64,000 nucleotides of DNA from Embiotoca jacksoni (lineage: Eukaryota; Chordata; Actinopteri; Embiotocidae): assembly GCA_022577435.1 (NCBI GenBank), contig JAKOON010000013.1, forward strand, positions 4,375,001-4,439,000, written 5' to 3'. Made by a program: the position numbers and the translations under genes. Shown in pieces: positions 55,201 through 61,946 of the stretch (its first letter is position 1; every line of letters starts with the position of its first letter). The notes beneath the pieces were generated by a model that worked only from the letters and a program-made list of their open reading frames with translations, made no database searches and was not told where the DNA came from.

Positions 55201-57373
55201 GAGGCAAGGGGTGTTCAGCTGGGTGCAATCTGCAACCTCACCACTAGATGCCACTCAATCAAACACACTGCTCCTTTAAGTGACACCTGCTGACCAGCAG
55301 CACCAAAAAACTAAAACAATTAAATTAATGTACCTAATGAAGTGAAACAAAACGGCAATAAAGTCTGAATCATTTTTAGGCTGTTAAGACAACAAATGCA
55401 GACCCATGACAATGTCAGTCTGCCTCACTGAACAGATTTGTCACTGCAGATATTTCTTGTCTGCATTTCAAGAACTTGTAACACCTTCAGTTAGAATAAT
55501 ATGACACACAAGATTTTTTTGGGCATTTTCATATTCTGATTTGTACTAGATACTCTTATCTGCCGATGTCTGTTTCTCTAATGTGTCCCTCAGTCTCTGT
55601 CTCAGTCGTCATTACCTACGTCATCCAATAGACAGATAATGACGACTAGACATAAGTCTTGTGCCTCTCCTTCCTTTAACAAATGAAGGTTGAATCCATC
55701 GTCACCACACACGTGCACATGTACACGTCTCGATCCATACCGTGGCGCAAGTGCTCTTTATGTTCGGAAAAACAATCACACACGTGCTGCACAAACAGAA
55801 TATCTGACTGTGTTTCACATGGTGAACTCTTTGCCCTCTCTCTCTCACACACATACACACAGACACACACACTCTGCTGAGAGCAGGTGGACAATCATGT
55901 TTAAAAAGACAGAGCATCATCAAAGTCAATGGACAAAATACATTGTAGACACATGACAACCCTCTAAATACTGTATAATTTTTGACAAATCATAACTAGT
56001 CATGTTGCACTGTGAATTTCTACTTAACCATTTCATCATCTTACAGCTTTAATTCTTCACTTCCTGTAATGTGTAACAAATTACAGATATACAGTACGTA
56101 AATATGTATGATGACAAAGTTCCATTTTGGGATTCGCATTTTCCTATATTTTTCCATGAAATGCATAATTAAAATCCTACACTGACAATACTTTGAGCAT
56201 TTCATCTTATAAAACACAGAAGAGTTTTGGTCGTACCAGAACCAGCAGCCTGGTCCTCTGGCAAATGCCGGGCAGGTAGGGGAACGGCAGGTTCTCCTCC
56301 CCTCTCAAGCAGCTACTCAGCCAGCTAAACACACAGGGAGGCTCTGCCCTCAGGAAGGACGGATGCTGCATCTGACCAATCAGAGCTGAGGAGGGGAGAG
56401 GAAGGAAGGGAAGACGACCGTCAGTATGGAAGGTGTCATGTTTAAGTAAATTCATCCATTGACAATGTTGAATATCAAATACAAATGTGGACAAAGTAAT
56501 AGAAACAGTTTTTAAGACACCTGTCAAACAACTAATGATGATTACATGTGAAACTTTCCATGCAGTGACTGAAAGGCAAAAATATTTTCTATTGGTACCG
56601 CTCCTTTAATTCTATCCAAACCTCGAATATATTCTCTAATTGAGAGTCATAAGACAAGAAATGCAAGACATACAAAGGGACCTACAGAGCTGACCTTAAT
56701 CAGCAGCCCTCTCTGTTCAACTATAAGATGTCTTGTCTGTTTCTTGACTTGATACCATTATAGACAATTAAATGGATCTTACACTGGTCTATGAAGCAGC
56801 TCTCAGTGAAGCCACCTATTAATGAAGGGTAGTCTCTCCAGTACAGATCCACGTACTCTTCCAACTGTAGGTCTCTGCAAACAAAAACAAAACAATTAAA
56901 TATTTTATTATTACTATATTACTAATATACATATGTATTATCAGTATACTTGAATAGCAATGTATCCATATACATGAACACATACTGAAGATTTCCGCAG
57001 CATAACAGCATCAGAAGTTGGATTTTTGTCTTTGTTTAACTCCACCATTGTGAAGAAAAGGAACATTTCCACTCGCACTGACAAAAGTTTTCAACGTTGC
57101 ATCACTTGATTATTTGCTCGACTTTCTGCCAGGTCTTTCATAATGTCTATCTCTGCTCAGCTGCACACTAAACTGCTGCCGGTCATTGAGACCAATCTAA
57201 ATGGCTCTACACTCTCAAATACCTTCTGTGACATTTAACTTGTTTGGGGCAGTAATTAAACACACGGCAAAAGTAATTAACATTCATGAAACATTGGCAT
57301 TACCTTAACATCAGATAATCAATAGTTTTTAATCCTGGTTAGAAGCCCTGACTCCCACACAATTTACCAGCTC

Positions 57374-57459
<86 letters not shown>

Positions 57460-60128
57460 CGTGCGTGCATGCGTGTGTGTGCACTATACACTGGTTAATG
57501 CCAGTACAGTTTCCAACTTCAACTCTATCATTTATTTTTTTATTCCCTTATGCTTTACTACCTCATTGCCTTTGCATCATTTTAGAGTTCGTATTTATCG
57601 GTTTATTAATACCTTAAAGTGATTAAAGGTGGTATTGTGTGTATCTGATCAAGCGTATCAAGCTGCTGAATACAAGTGCCCTTACAGTTATAAATAAAGT
57701 TGCATTTAATTGAATAAAAAGTGATCTGATACAACTATCAAAGGACAAAATTAACCTGTACATCTTTATATGACTTTTCCACGACATGGGAAAACCAAAT
57801 AGTAAAATTCGGACATTTTAAGGATCATCCTTTTGGTTAAACCAGTTAAGATTAAACAGTTAATAAAAAAAAGTGTGTAAAGATTTGTCCCACACTTGTG
57901 TAACTACCCACATACTAACAACACAGACCAATTACTCTGAAGAGCACTTCACTCTCCCACTCCACTTGCTCTGTTATCGTCATTGTCACCAATCACAGCA
58001 GCCACTTGACACCCTGTTGACGTTTATTTCTCAGTACACATCACTAAAGAGCCTTAATTACACACAAGCCTTCACTAGAAACAACGAGGTGTGTTGCTCT
58101 TTTCTTCTCACGGTGAGAGTTCAGTGAAGTTGCCGGCAAATTAGACGAGGGTCTGTTTGTTGGAATAAATGTCACAAGTCTCATCTGGGTTTTATAAAAG
58201 GAACCGTTCTTTTTGTTTTCTGCCAATTTACATTCATTCAGATCTCTATGAGCATTTCCTTACTCCCTATATTAGACATATTTATCCTTGGAGCAGCAAA
58301 CGGAAACAAAAAAAACACACAGATACACAGGTACAGTAGTAGTTACCTGGCCAGTTGTTGCAGCAGACAGACCAGCGATGAGGCTCTCGCTCTCTGCAGC
58401 TCATCCAGCTGCAGCTCCTGATAGAGCAGATGGAGAACGTAGAAAAGGGCGGGAATGTGCGGGAAGAGCGGAGCTGAACTGTCCAACTTCAGAGATGGAC
58501 TGGAAGGAGAAGACATCTGGGACAAAGAAAAGACAAAATAAAATAGAGGCTAAAATAGCAAGGCAAGGAGCAGTGTAACCGGGGAGATGTTGTCATTATA
58601 TGATGATGCACTGTTTAGTTTGTGCTGAACTGACCATGTGCACAAACAACAAAATCAATAATATTACAACTAACAAATGTATTCATGTTTATGTTTATCA
58701 TTCAGACCAGTGGACACCATCTATTTTGTCTGAATTATGTCCACAACTTAAATAAGCTCCAGCATCAATTCATCAACTCCATCTGTCATGTTCCAAATGT
58801 GTTATTTCCAAAGACGAAAACAGTGTTGATGGGGAGGGTGGCGAGGTACATGAAGATATATGCAACATTAAGTCTTATTCAAACAAAGTGCATCATAACC
58901 ATCATGGTGTAATCCAAACAAAAATCAAGCAACATGCAATAAACGGTATGGATTCCCCCCAGAGTGGGTTACATACAGTGGACAGGCCCTCAGTTTCTGT
59001 GGTGCCGCTGGAGTCCACTGGACCACACACAGGCTGGGAATTCATCTGACGGTGGTAATGAGACCCCAACAGGTAGTCCCAGTCCTACGCAGAGAGGAGA
59101 CAAAGAGAAAAGGAAGTAATAAGGTGACTTCTCCGATCAGACACTATGAAGCAAGGGTGACCTGGCCAAGACAGACCACACGTTGGTTCACAACCTGTTA
59201 TGTGACTGGGAAAAGAGGTACCATTGTATATAATATATATAGATATATACTGTACTGTATATACTGTGCATTTTATATTTTATACTGCTATTTACTGCTA
59301 TTTTATTGCTTTTCTATTATTCTATTATTATCTTATTGCTTCTGTATGCTGCTGTAGCGAAAAAAAATTCCCTTGGGGATTAATAAAGTAACTACCTAAC
59401 CTAACCTAACCAGGGACTGCCATTGAGCTGAGAAAAGATTTAAAAAAAAAATTTAAATAGTGTGGACTGGTCTGTGGGTTGAAGCCAGTGGACAGTACGA
59501 GTTGTCTTTACCTTTACCAGCGCAATGTCCTACTATTGGTCAAGCGCAAAGAAAGGTTGTAGATAGTAGAAAAAAATGTGTTTTCCATGGCAGACATTTT
59601 GACACACGAGAAACTGATAACATTCATGATTATTCAGTTCCGTTAATTGTCTCAGTGAACAGGGATGCACAAGATCAGGGGCTTTTCTAATTGAAATGCA
59701 GCTATTGTTAATACAACTGTGCTTTTCCTGCTAAGACAAGTAAGAAAAAGGTGTATTCCAGCACCTGAGTGTTTTTATTAGGACATTATGAGACATCCAA
59801 CAGGCCCAACAATAATTTCAGTCCCAAAGCACAATGTCTCTCAAGGCTATTTTCATGCTGGTATCTTGCAGTCTGAATGAGGGGCAAGAACGGAAACATC
59901 CTGAGCGTTGCATCACTGTTCACGGGATGGGAAAAAAAATTGAGAATTCAATGAATCTTATATCTGTATAATTGTGGATTTTGTGTTTTGTGTATTAAGT
60001 GTGGCTGCAAAAACACCAAAGCATCTGAGCAGCATGAATATAAATGTTGAACCATCTCAGAGACGGTAACAAACCGACCCCGTCTGCAGCATGCTTCAGT
60101 TTAATCTGACTCATGTAGTTCCTCATTT

Positions 60129-60199
<71 letters not shown>

Positions 60200-61946
60200 G
60201 CCTCAAGGTGATTGACATTTGGCTGTCATGTTTTGCTCTAATGAGAGCACACAGCACAGATTACTTAAGACCCCCCCCAACCTTAAATTGGGAGTATTTT
60301 AAGAAGACCTTCAATTCACACAAGTACAAACATGAATGACCGGATGCCACAATTACAACACATGCTGTTGACATTAATATTCGGTCCCTCCAGGATTTTG
60401 CAGCATTTTTGTTGCGCTAAATTTCTTTGATTTTGTGGTTGTTTTACTAAAAAATACACAGGGAGGCAAAAATACAAAAGGAAGCTCTGCCATCACATGT
60501 GTGCACTACATAATCATATCAGAAACCAAATGTAGATGATGGCCTAATCACTGACAGTCATTAGCAAAGAGAAACTCAATGATTTGATCATAAGACTGGA
60601 AATAACAGTGACAAGCTGCCAGTGTGTGTGCGCGTGAGATGGAGCGCCTCATGAATTACATGAAGCTGTATAAACCTCATGTAATTCAACACATACTTTA
60701 TGATTAGACTGCCCCAAACATCCCATCAGATCCCAGTTTAACCACACACCTCATCAGAGCCTCCGTCTGAGGGACGAGCCTTCTTGGCTGCAATCACAGG
60801 AGAGAGAGGCACTTCAAAATGCAGCTGGGTAAAGAGGGAAGGACAGAGGGCAAAGTCACGACACATCAGACCATTGTTCAAAGTCAAAATAATGTTTGAA
60901 AGGTCAAGAATAGAAAACACATCAACAGCAGGCTGTGAAGATAAGGATTTTGAATTGAAAAACCTGCGTAGATAAATTTCCATCTTTTTATTATGGAACG
61001 AATAACAGATATGCTCAATTCTGTAATCTACTGGGATCAAATATGTATTTCTTCGCTACATAAAACAACAGCTGACTCACGTTTCGTGTCCAGGTCAGGC
61101 GCTCAGTGTTGTAGCCCATCAGTGTCATGAAACATGTGACAAACAGGTTCCACTCTGCGTGCGCACTGGGACCACCAGGGGCGTTGTAGATGTTGTACCA
61201 CTTCACCAACACCTGCTCGTTTTTCAGAAATTAGCCAGCGTAAATAAAGTTTCTCCATTTAAAAAAAAAAAAGACGTTATGCCCACAAAGGAAAAGGTTT
61301 TTTATCGACTTAGATTTATATAATTTTAAATGCCCTTAAAACATATTTTCTCATTCAGCTTTTTCTCAATTTTCTGCCAAAGCTTCAACAGTTTGTACAG
61401 TTTTCACCAATCAGGGTTGACGAACAAGGTGATAAGGGTTTTGCTGTTTTATTTTCCAAAGAAAACAACAATAAGTCGATCCAGACGGTCCTGATGAAGC
61501 AGTTTCGTGTTCAACTCCTAAATAATAATACTGCTGGGATGTATTAGAAATATGATTGTTGTTTATTTAGTCATGAATACTTAATGTTCAAGAGACATAC
61601 TTGAGATATAAAACCAGTATTTCAAGGGCTTTAAATAAAACAAGGAGAATAACAAAATTAAATATGGAAGACAGAACATCTGGTTACGTTGCAACAACGG
61701 CTCTCTGTTGGCATATATTCACATATTCCATAAATCACCTGGAAAATGGCACAGTGTAAATGACTAATAAATACCACAATGCCATGGTAAGTCTCTGAGT
61801 TGTGTAAAGATGTAACACAGCCTGATGAGGTCTGTTTTTGTAGTGTCTTTCAAGAATTGAGTCAAATTAGTCATCGTCACTTCCACAAACCTTAATGGCA
61901 GCTTCCTTTGGCAGAATGAAACGAATCGCCTGAAGGCACTTTCTCA
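27189..61946 (-). CDS. anapc1: anapc1, APC/C subunit 1 (3' two thirds, 36 exons; 5' part outside window)
   Basis: Minus-strand gene for APC1, the largest scaffold of the anaphase-promoting complex, the nuclear/cytosolic ubiquitin ligase that targets securin and cyclin B. Joined exons, listed separately below, give 1332 codons plus a leading split valine, with no stop or frameshift. Identity rests on long near-identical blocks to human APC1 as I remember it, such as GGEMNYGFHMAHHMALGLLF, YLPGICQR and NLIGMTDLNVPEQLYQYMVG. Order: middle helical region (about residues 1-540 of this fragment), proteasome/cyclosome (PC) repeats (about 550-990; clearest in exons 17-27), then the C-terminal domain. 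The WD40 propeller and its phospho-regulated loop are upstream, outside the window. Short introns cluster at 44.5-48 kb and 51-54 kb. The longest introns are 40548-43886, 32210-35659 and 28540-31392. The C-terminal tail differs from human. Known from the family: assembly and co-activator/APC10 binding roles. Seen here: sequence, phases and splice sites. Confidence 0.97.
27485..27850 (-). repeat. ACTCAAGTAC-type teleost repeat, reversed and decayed
   Basis: ATTAGAAAGTAAAAGTCCTG and later TTTCCCTCTGAAATAAAGTG / GGTATAAAGTGGGAGGAAAT on the plus strand are pieces of the same family as 48705, reversed. It sits in the last anapc1 intron. Confidence 0.4.
28408..28539 (-). CDS. anapc1: anapc1 window exon 35
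   Basis: 43 whole codons between split Asp and split Gly. RGEGLSRDTQSILLACFLVY then RSIPCLKNTHTQLE. Human has LEESQLSMLACFLVYHSVP. Acceptor ctcttctag; donor AGG|GTAAGA. Confidence 0.94.
29116..29144. repeat. AT microsatellite
   Basis: About 14 AT units in the intron between exons 34 and 35. Confidence 0.9.
30176..30549. other. CpG-rich intronic block open on both strands
   Basis: About 20 CpG in 370 bases, inside the intron between exons 34 and 35. It carries a 119-codon plus-strand frame and a 126-codon minus-strand frame. Neither resembles a protein I know. It may be a young repeat or an intragenic CpG island. Confidence 0.35.
31393..31582 (-). CDS. anapc1: anapc1 window exon 34
   Basis: 63 codons plus one base. 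AVGALRRGDLLQTFPLWQLR, then LVVELWDSRM, LLTSEFLPVMKNAVDVALDS and WLR. More diverged than the PC region; human has SELWQIKLVLEFF and MNSEFLPVVKCTIDNTLDQW. Acceptor tgtctctcag; donor GAG|GTGAGG. Confidence 0.95.
32049..32110. repeat. GT microsatellite touching the exon 33 donor
   Basis: About 60 bases of GT/GC alternation on the plus strand, hence CA/CG in the gene sense, starting a few bases into the intron after exon 33. Confidence 0.95.
32114..32209 (-). CDS. anapc1: anapc1 window exon 33
   Basis: 32 codons, phase 0. REDTLVLFSAMLYECVTQEC then PEMLPTYIAIEQ; human has LYECVTQETPEMLPAYIAMDQ. Acceptor ttgttgcag. The donor CAG|GTAACA runs directly into a CA-rich tract (gene sense). Confidence 0.96.
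33755..33850 (-). repeat. Fragment of the GCATGCTAAC repeat family, reversed
   Basis: On the minus strand: TTAGCATGCTAACATTTGTC then TATTAGCACTAAACACAACG. Same family as 18945-19104. It lies in the intron between exons 32 and 33. Confidence 0.45.
34940..35430 (+). mobile_element. Internally deleted Tc1/mariner-like element
   Basis: Both ends carry the same arm in inverted orientation: GTTTTAGGTCATATTTATGC with a following AGAAATATA motif at about 35330-35360, and the matching inverse near 34946-34990. Inside are short remnants of a transposase-type region (for example AGGTCAGGACTTTGACTTGG near 35203). About 490 bases remain and no open frame survives, so it is a dead non-autonomous copy. It sits in the intron between exons 32 and 33. 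Confidence 0.65.
35660..35746 (-). CDS. anapc1: anapc1 window exon 32
   Basis: 29 codons, phase 0. PEAISTFTSEPALVSFAEFF then CKSSEGMKH. Human has PETISAFTSDPALLSFAEYF. Acceptor tttctctgcag; donor CAC|GTGAGT, without G at -1. Confidence 0.95.
36893..37031 (-). CDS. anapc1: anapc1 window exon 31
   Basis: One base plus 46 codons. SILSRDGVLYVKLRAGQLPY, then KDDPQGWKSLLATTVNHRNS and GVRAFK. Human is near-identical to GWQSLLAQTV. Acceptor tccccctcag; donor AAG|GTAAAC. Confidence 0.97.
37244..37311 (-). CDS. anapc1: anapc1 window exon 30
   Basis: 22 codons plus two bases of a split lysine. VKVKGPRYWELSVDLSKETQ then HL. Acceptor tttccttaag (AAG); donor AA|GTGAGT. Confidence 0.95.
37456..37533 (-). 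CDS. anapc1: anapc1 window exon 29
   Basis: 26 codons, phase 0. ETKWYEETTVELMAPTMLPE then LHLLKR. Human has GTQWYEQTKEELMAPTLLPE. Acceptor cttgtttcag; donor CGG|GTAAAT. Confidence 0.96.
39285..39402 (-). CDS. anapc1: anapc1 window exon 28
   Basis: One base plus 39 codons. YHLQALRHLAVLAAEPRLLV, then PVDVDSLKPCYALLEVTYK. Donor AAG|GTCGGT is among the weakest here. Acceptor gctgctgcag. Confidence 0.96.
39464..39822 (-). mobile_element. SINE-like element with tRNA-Glu head
   Basis: Read on the minus strand, a tRNA-Glu-like head (39751-39822) passes directly into a body containing the familiar teleost stretch TCGCTTTGGATAAAAGCGTC near the end. It finishes in ATGTA-type short repeats (AATGTAATGTAAT). 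Head, body and repeated tail are the layout of a tRNA-derived SINE. The family name is not certain. It lies in the anapc1 intron between exons 27 and 28. Confidence 0.6.
39751..39822 (-). tRNA. tRNA-Glu(TTC)-like, probable SINE head or pseudogene
   Basis: 72 bases on the minus strand match eukaryotic tRNA-Glu almost end to end: TCCCATATGGTCTAGCGG start, anticodon loop TTTTCAC (anticodon TTC), and TATGGGAA end pairing with the 5' end. The A box is intact. The T arm has three changes (loop GTCAACT instead of TTCGACT, and a stem G to A), so the B box is damaged. No T-run terminator follows. Probably not a working tRNA gene. Confidence 0.6.
40461..40547 (-). CDS. anapc1: anapc1 window exon 27
   Basis: 28 whole codons between two split arginines. 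YTLSTSNSAIAALLCALYPH then FPAHSTDN, almost exactly human. Acceptor cttctatcag; donor CG|GTGAGA. Confidence 0.97.
41610..41830 (+). repeat. Composite repeat (CCAGTGGTTCC and TCTTTGTGGGGAAA pieces)
   Basis: CCAGTGGTTCCATACCTTTT opens the block. AGTCTTTGTGGGGAAATCCG with TCCTCTAAATGTGACCCATG closes it. Both are pieces of common fish repeats. It lies in the intron between exons 26 and 27. Confidence 0.45.
43074..43122. repeat. CA microsatellite
   Basis: About 24 AC units in the intron between exons 26 and 27 (TG in the gene sense). Confidence 0.95.
43887..44080 (-). CDS. anapc1: anapc1 window exon 26 (PC repeat)
   Basis: 64 codons plus two bases. TGYYNLQTGLSMILLAMSMV, GNLKVLQLCRFFHKRTGGEM and NYGFHMAHHMALGLLFLGGG. 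This is the most recognisable block of the gene. The acceptor is a tandem CAGCAG; I took the downstream AG because human reads ASVTGPHNLET at this point. Donor AG|GTGAGA. Confidence 0.97.
44261..44408 (-). CDS. anapc1: anapc1 window exon 25 (PC repeat)
   Basis: One base plus 49 codons. QAQDYITAGACMALGLRFAG then SANSDAFDCLYEFARSFMKI, a PC repeat (human YIIAGACLSLGFRFAG). Ends GTAAV. Acceptor tttctctcag; donor GTG|GTAAGT. Confidence 0.97.
44582..44634 (-). CDS. anapc1: anapc1 window exon 24
   Basis: 17 codons plus two bases. IMRGTFDPSEDINMETM: the human counterpart is longer and more divergent (IIRENSISLSE..EDLNLETL), so this loop is shortened in the fish. Acceptor gttttcag; donor GC|GTGAGT. 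Confidence 0.92.
45517..45565. repeat. GT microsatellite downstream of exon 23
   Basis: About 24 TG units on the plus strand; CA in the gene sense, about 25 bases beyond the exon 23 donor. Confidence 0.95.
45590..45664 (-). CDS. anapc1: anapc1 window exon 23
   Basis: 25 codons, phase 0. TLARCIIMWDEILPNTEWVK then SNIPQ. Human has TLARCLILWDDILPNSKWVD. Donor CAG|GTGAGA. About 25 bases past the donor, a CA tract (gene sense) of about 49 bases begins. Confidence 0.96.
45739..45775. repeat. CA microsatellite in a short intron
   Basis: About 18 CA units (TG in the gene sense) in the 149-base intron between exons 22 and 23. Confidence 0.95.
45814..45892 (-). CDS. anapc1: anapc1 window exon 22
   Basis: One base plus 26 codons. 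SIADWLKPPDTWFLLDFIKP then EFLLLR; human has SIADWLRAPDTMYLLDFVKP. Acceptor gcccactag; donor AGG|GTTAGT. Confidence 0.96.
46532..46614 (-). CDS. anapc1: anapc1 window exon 21 (PC repeat)
   Basis: 27 codons plus two bases of a split arginine. EGDTINVDVTCPGATLALAM then IYLKTNN, identical to human as I recall it. Acceptor cctttcag; donor CAG|GTGAGA. Confidence 0.97.
46743..46877 (-). CDS. anapc1: anapc1 window exon 20
   Basis: 45 codons, phase 0. NLIGMTDLNVPEQLYQYMVG followed by GHRRAQAGANRERHKSPSYQ. Human differs mainly in the Ala-rich turn. The upstream intron is a pyrimidine run of about 170 bases in the gene sense. Donor AAG|GTAGAT. Confidence 0.96.
46880..47055. repeat. Polypurine tract (polypyrimidine in the anapc1 sense)
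   Basis: About 170 bases nearly all A and G on the plus strand, with GGGAGG clusters, lying directly upstream (gene sense) of exon 20. The 105- and 137-codon frames across it are low-complexity. Confidence 0.8.
47343..47434 (-). CDS. anapc1: anapc1 window exon 19 (PC repeat)
   Basis: Two bases plus 30 codons. PPGPEMEYCTDRESYSLAAG and LALGMVCLG form a typical PC repeat (AAGLALGMVCLG). Donor GGG|GTAAGT is strong. The acceptor region is replaced by a long TG tract in the gene sense, described under findings. Confidence 0.96.
47441..47545. repeat. CA microsatellite upstream of exon 19
   Basis: Pure CA at 47459-47530 with imperfect edges. In the gene sense this is a TG tract ending next to the exon 19 acceptor. 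Confidence 0.95.
47779..47860 (-). CDS. anapc1: anapc1 window exon 18 (PC region)
   Basis: 27 codons plus one base. VAAVIGIGLVYQGTGHRHNA, then EVLLSEI; human differs at a few residues. Acceptor ttttctgcag; donor TAG|GTGTGT is weak. Confidence 0.96.
48006..48158 (-). CDS. anapc1: anapc1 window exon 17 (PC region)
   Basis: 51 codons, phase 0. GHEMTSIGLLLGVSSAKLGT, SITRLLSIHIPALLPPTSTE and DVPHNVQ are nearly identical to human and start the clearly repetitive PC helices (small residues around a GLLLG turn). Acceptor tctgtcag; donor CAG|GTTGGT. Confidence 0.97.
48705..48860 (+). repeat. ACTCAAGTAC-type teleost repeat, forward
   Basis: AGTACATTTACTCAAGTGTT, TTTTACTTCACCCGAGTTAC and CTGACAGCTGTAGTTACAAG are the order of a very common fish repeat. 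It lies in the intron between exons 16 and 17. Confidence 0.55.
49206..49275. repeat. CA microsatellite
   Basis: 35 AC units in the intron between exons 16 and 17. Confidence 0.95.
50529..50669 (-). CDS. anapc1: anapc1 window exon 16
   Basis: 47 codons, phase 0. AWIAYNKPKSPELANEYAGF and LMALGLNGHLTKLATLNIHD lead into the PC-repeat solenoid. Donor AAG|GTGCAC is unusual after +3. Acceptor is ttatttaag (AAG rather than CAG). Confidence 0.96.
51151..51281 (-). CDS. anapc1: anapc1 window exon 15
   Basis: Two bases plus 43 codons. RAPPRNTMVDLNSGNIDVPP and HNGVAAGLKIAPASQ match human almost exactly. Acceptor cttttacag; donor CAG|GTCAGT. Confidence 0.97.
51654..51772 (-). CDS. anapc1: anapc1 window exon 14
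   Basis: 39 whole codons between split codons. LLQLCQRTMALPVGRGLFTL and FSYHPVPTEPLPVPKLNLT are nearly identical to human. Acceptor tttctcag; donor CAG|GTAATT. Confidence 0.97.
52016..52155 (-). CDS. anapc1: anapc1 window exon 13
   Basis: 46 codons plus two bases. LIWSQDLRVQEVRRLLQSSR and SDHEYIEEKEN are almost the human sequence. Acceptor ctcaccag; donor AA|GTGAGT. Confidence 0.97.
52320..52406 (-). CDS. anapc1: anapc1 window exon 12 (acidic linker)
   Basis: 29 codons, phase 0. Encodes a divergent linker ending TTEPDEEEDGMSDIIQE, matching human TETEEEDDGMNDMNHE. The acceptor was chosen as ctccag|TCG because it alone keeps the frame. A second AG seven bases downstream (first base 52399) would shift the frame and reach a stop. 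Donor GAG|GTGACA is weak. Confidence 0.9.
52867..53045 (-). CDS. anapc1: anapc1 window exon 11
   Basis: Two bases plus 59 codons. FTLKDLESVPFGVALPVREA, IYRCREQP and CLLIGRQDLTKQA are near-identical to human. Donor GCT|GTGAGT, with T at -1. Acceptor ggcttag. Confidence 0.96.
53417..53490 (-). CDS. anapc1: anapc1 window exon 10
   Basis: 24 whole codons between split Arg and split Gly. SSESLAEQLVVWLTSQ matches human SVSSLAERLVVWMTNV. Acceptor gttgttttag; donor AGG|GTGAGT. Confidence 0.95.
53884..53920 (-). CDS. anapc1: anapc1 window exon 9 (37 bases)
   Basis: The smallest exon here. Only one frame is open, and it supplies QKSCTSEPYFR between split Ser and split Arg codons. It corresponds to a poorly conserved human loop (around QKLQVEQEENRFSFR). 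Acceptor ttcttcag; donor AAG|GTAATT. It is needed to keep the neighbouring exons in frame. Confidence 0.88.
54552..54630 (-). CDS. anapc1: anapc1 window exon 8
   Basis: 26 codons plus one base. SYALYIIGNENATSTDVSKY aligns with human SIALYILGDESLVSDESSQY. Acceptor ttttttcag is strong; donor ACAA|GTATGT. Confidence 0.94.
54925..55279 (+). mobile_element. MITE-like element, copy A
   Basis: Resembles a widespread teleost non-autonomous repeat: internal GACAAACCAAACGCTGGCTC, then GTAGATTCTCCTACACACTT, CTGCAACCTCACCACTAGAT and a right end CTCCTTTAA. The left terminal repeat is eroded. It lies in the anapc1 intron between exons 7 and 8. Copy B at 19105-19486 is in the opposite orientation. Confidence 0.6.
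56237..56385 (-). CDS. anapc1: anapc1 window exon 7
   Basis: Two bases plus 49 codons. Contains MQHPSFLRAEPPCVFSWLSS and PFPYLPGICQRTRLLVL, close to human MHHPSFFTSEPPSIYQWVSS and PYPYLPGICERSRLVVL. Donor CTG|GTACGA, which is unusual at +4/+5. Confidence 0.96.
56783..56874 (-). CDS. anapc1: anapc1 window exon 6
   Basis: One base finishing the split arginine, 30 codons and one base of a split serine. Encodes DLQLEEYVDLYWRDYPSLIG; human has DLKLGPYVDHYYRDYPTLVR. Donor CAGT|GTAAGA; acceptor gtttgcag. Confidence 0.95.
57377..57481. repeat. GT microsatellite, long
   Basis: About 38 GT units followed by GTGC-type variants, in the intron between exons 5 and 6. Confidence 0.95.
58347..58516 (-). 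CDS. anapc1: anapc1 window exon 5
   Basis: 56 codons plus two bases of a split arginine. Core LFPHIPALFYVLHLLYQELQ matches human LFTHIPAIFFVLHLVYEELK. Ends LLQQLAR. Acceptor tttgtcccag; donor AG|GTAACT. Confidence 0.96.
58977..59084 (-). CDS. anapc1: anapc1 window exon 4
   Basis: 36 codons, phase 0. Begins DWDYLLGSHYHRQ (human DWEYLLNSDYHQ) and then becomes a divergent Ser/Thr/Glu-rich linker. Donor ACT|GTATGT lacks the usual G at -1. Confidence 0.92.
59220..59412 (+). mobile_element. LINE 3' tail remnant
   Basis: T/A-rich TTTTATTGCTTTTCTATTAT-type sequence ends in CCCTTGGGGATTAATAAAGT and a short (CTAAC)n tail at about 59392-59410. This is the usual 3' end of fish LINEs that close in a short tandem repeat. 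No reverse transcriptase remains. It lies in the intron between exons 3 and 4. Confidence 0.5.
60130..60198. repeat. Compound CT/CA microsatellite
   Basis: (CT)n passing directly into (CA)25, in the intron between exons 3 and 4. Confidence 0.95.
60750..60824 (-). CDS. anapc1: anapc1 window exon 3
   Basis: 25 codons, phase 0. Encodes the SPVIAAKKARPSDGGSDE segment (human SPVIAPKKARPSETGSDD), a basic-then-acidic linker. Acceptor tttacccag; donor GAG|GTGTGT. Confidence 0.95.
61081..61212 (-). CDS. anapc1: anapc1 window exon 2
   Basis: 44 codons, phase 0 at both ends. Contains VLVKWYNIYNAPGGPSAHAE and WNLFVTCFMTLMGYNTERLT, nearly the human sequence. Donor AAC|GTGAGT is strong. The acceptor (aaaaacgagcag) has almost no polypyrimidine tract. 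Confidence 0.96.
61891..61946 (-). CDS. anapc1: anapc1 window exon 1
   Basis: Starts with two bases that complete a split valine, then encodes RKCLQAIRFILPKEAAIK. This matches human TCLQAIKFILPKE, just before the LVKWYN block. Acceptor follows tatttcag; donor is AAG|GTTTGT, a weak donor. This is the most 5' exon I can place. The preceding intron runs past the end of the window. Confidence 0.92.
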
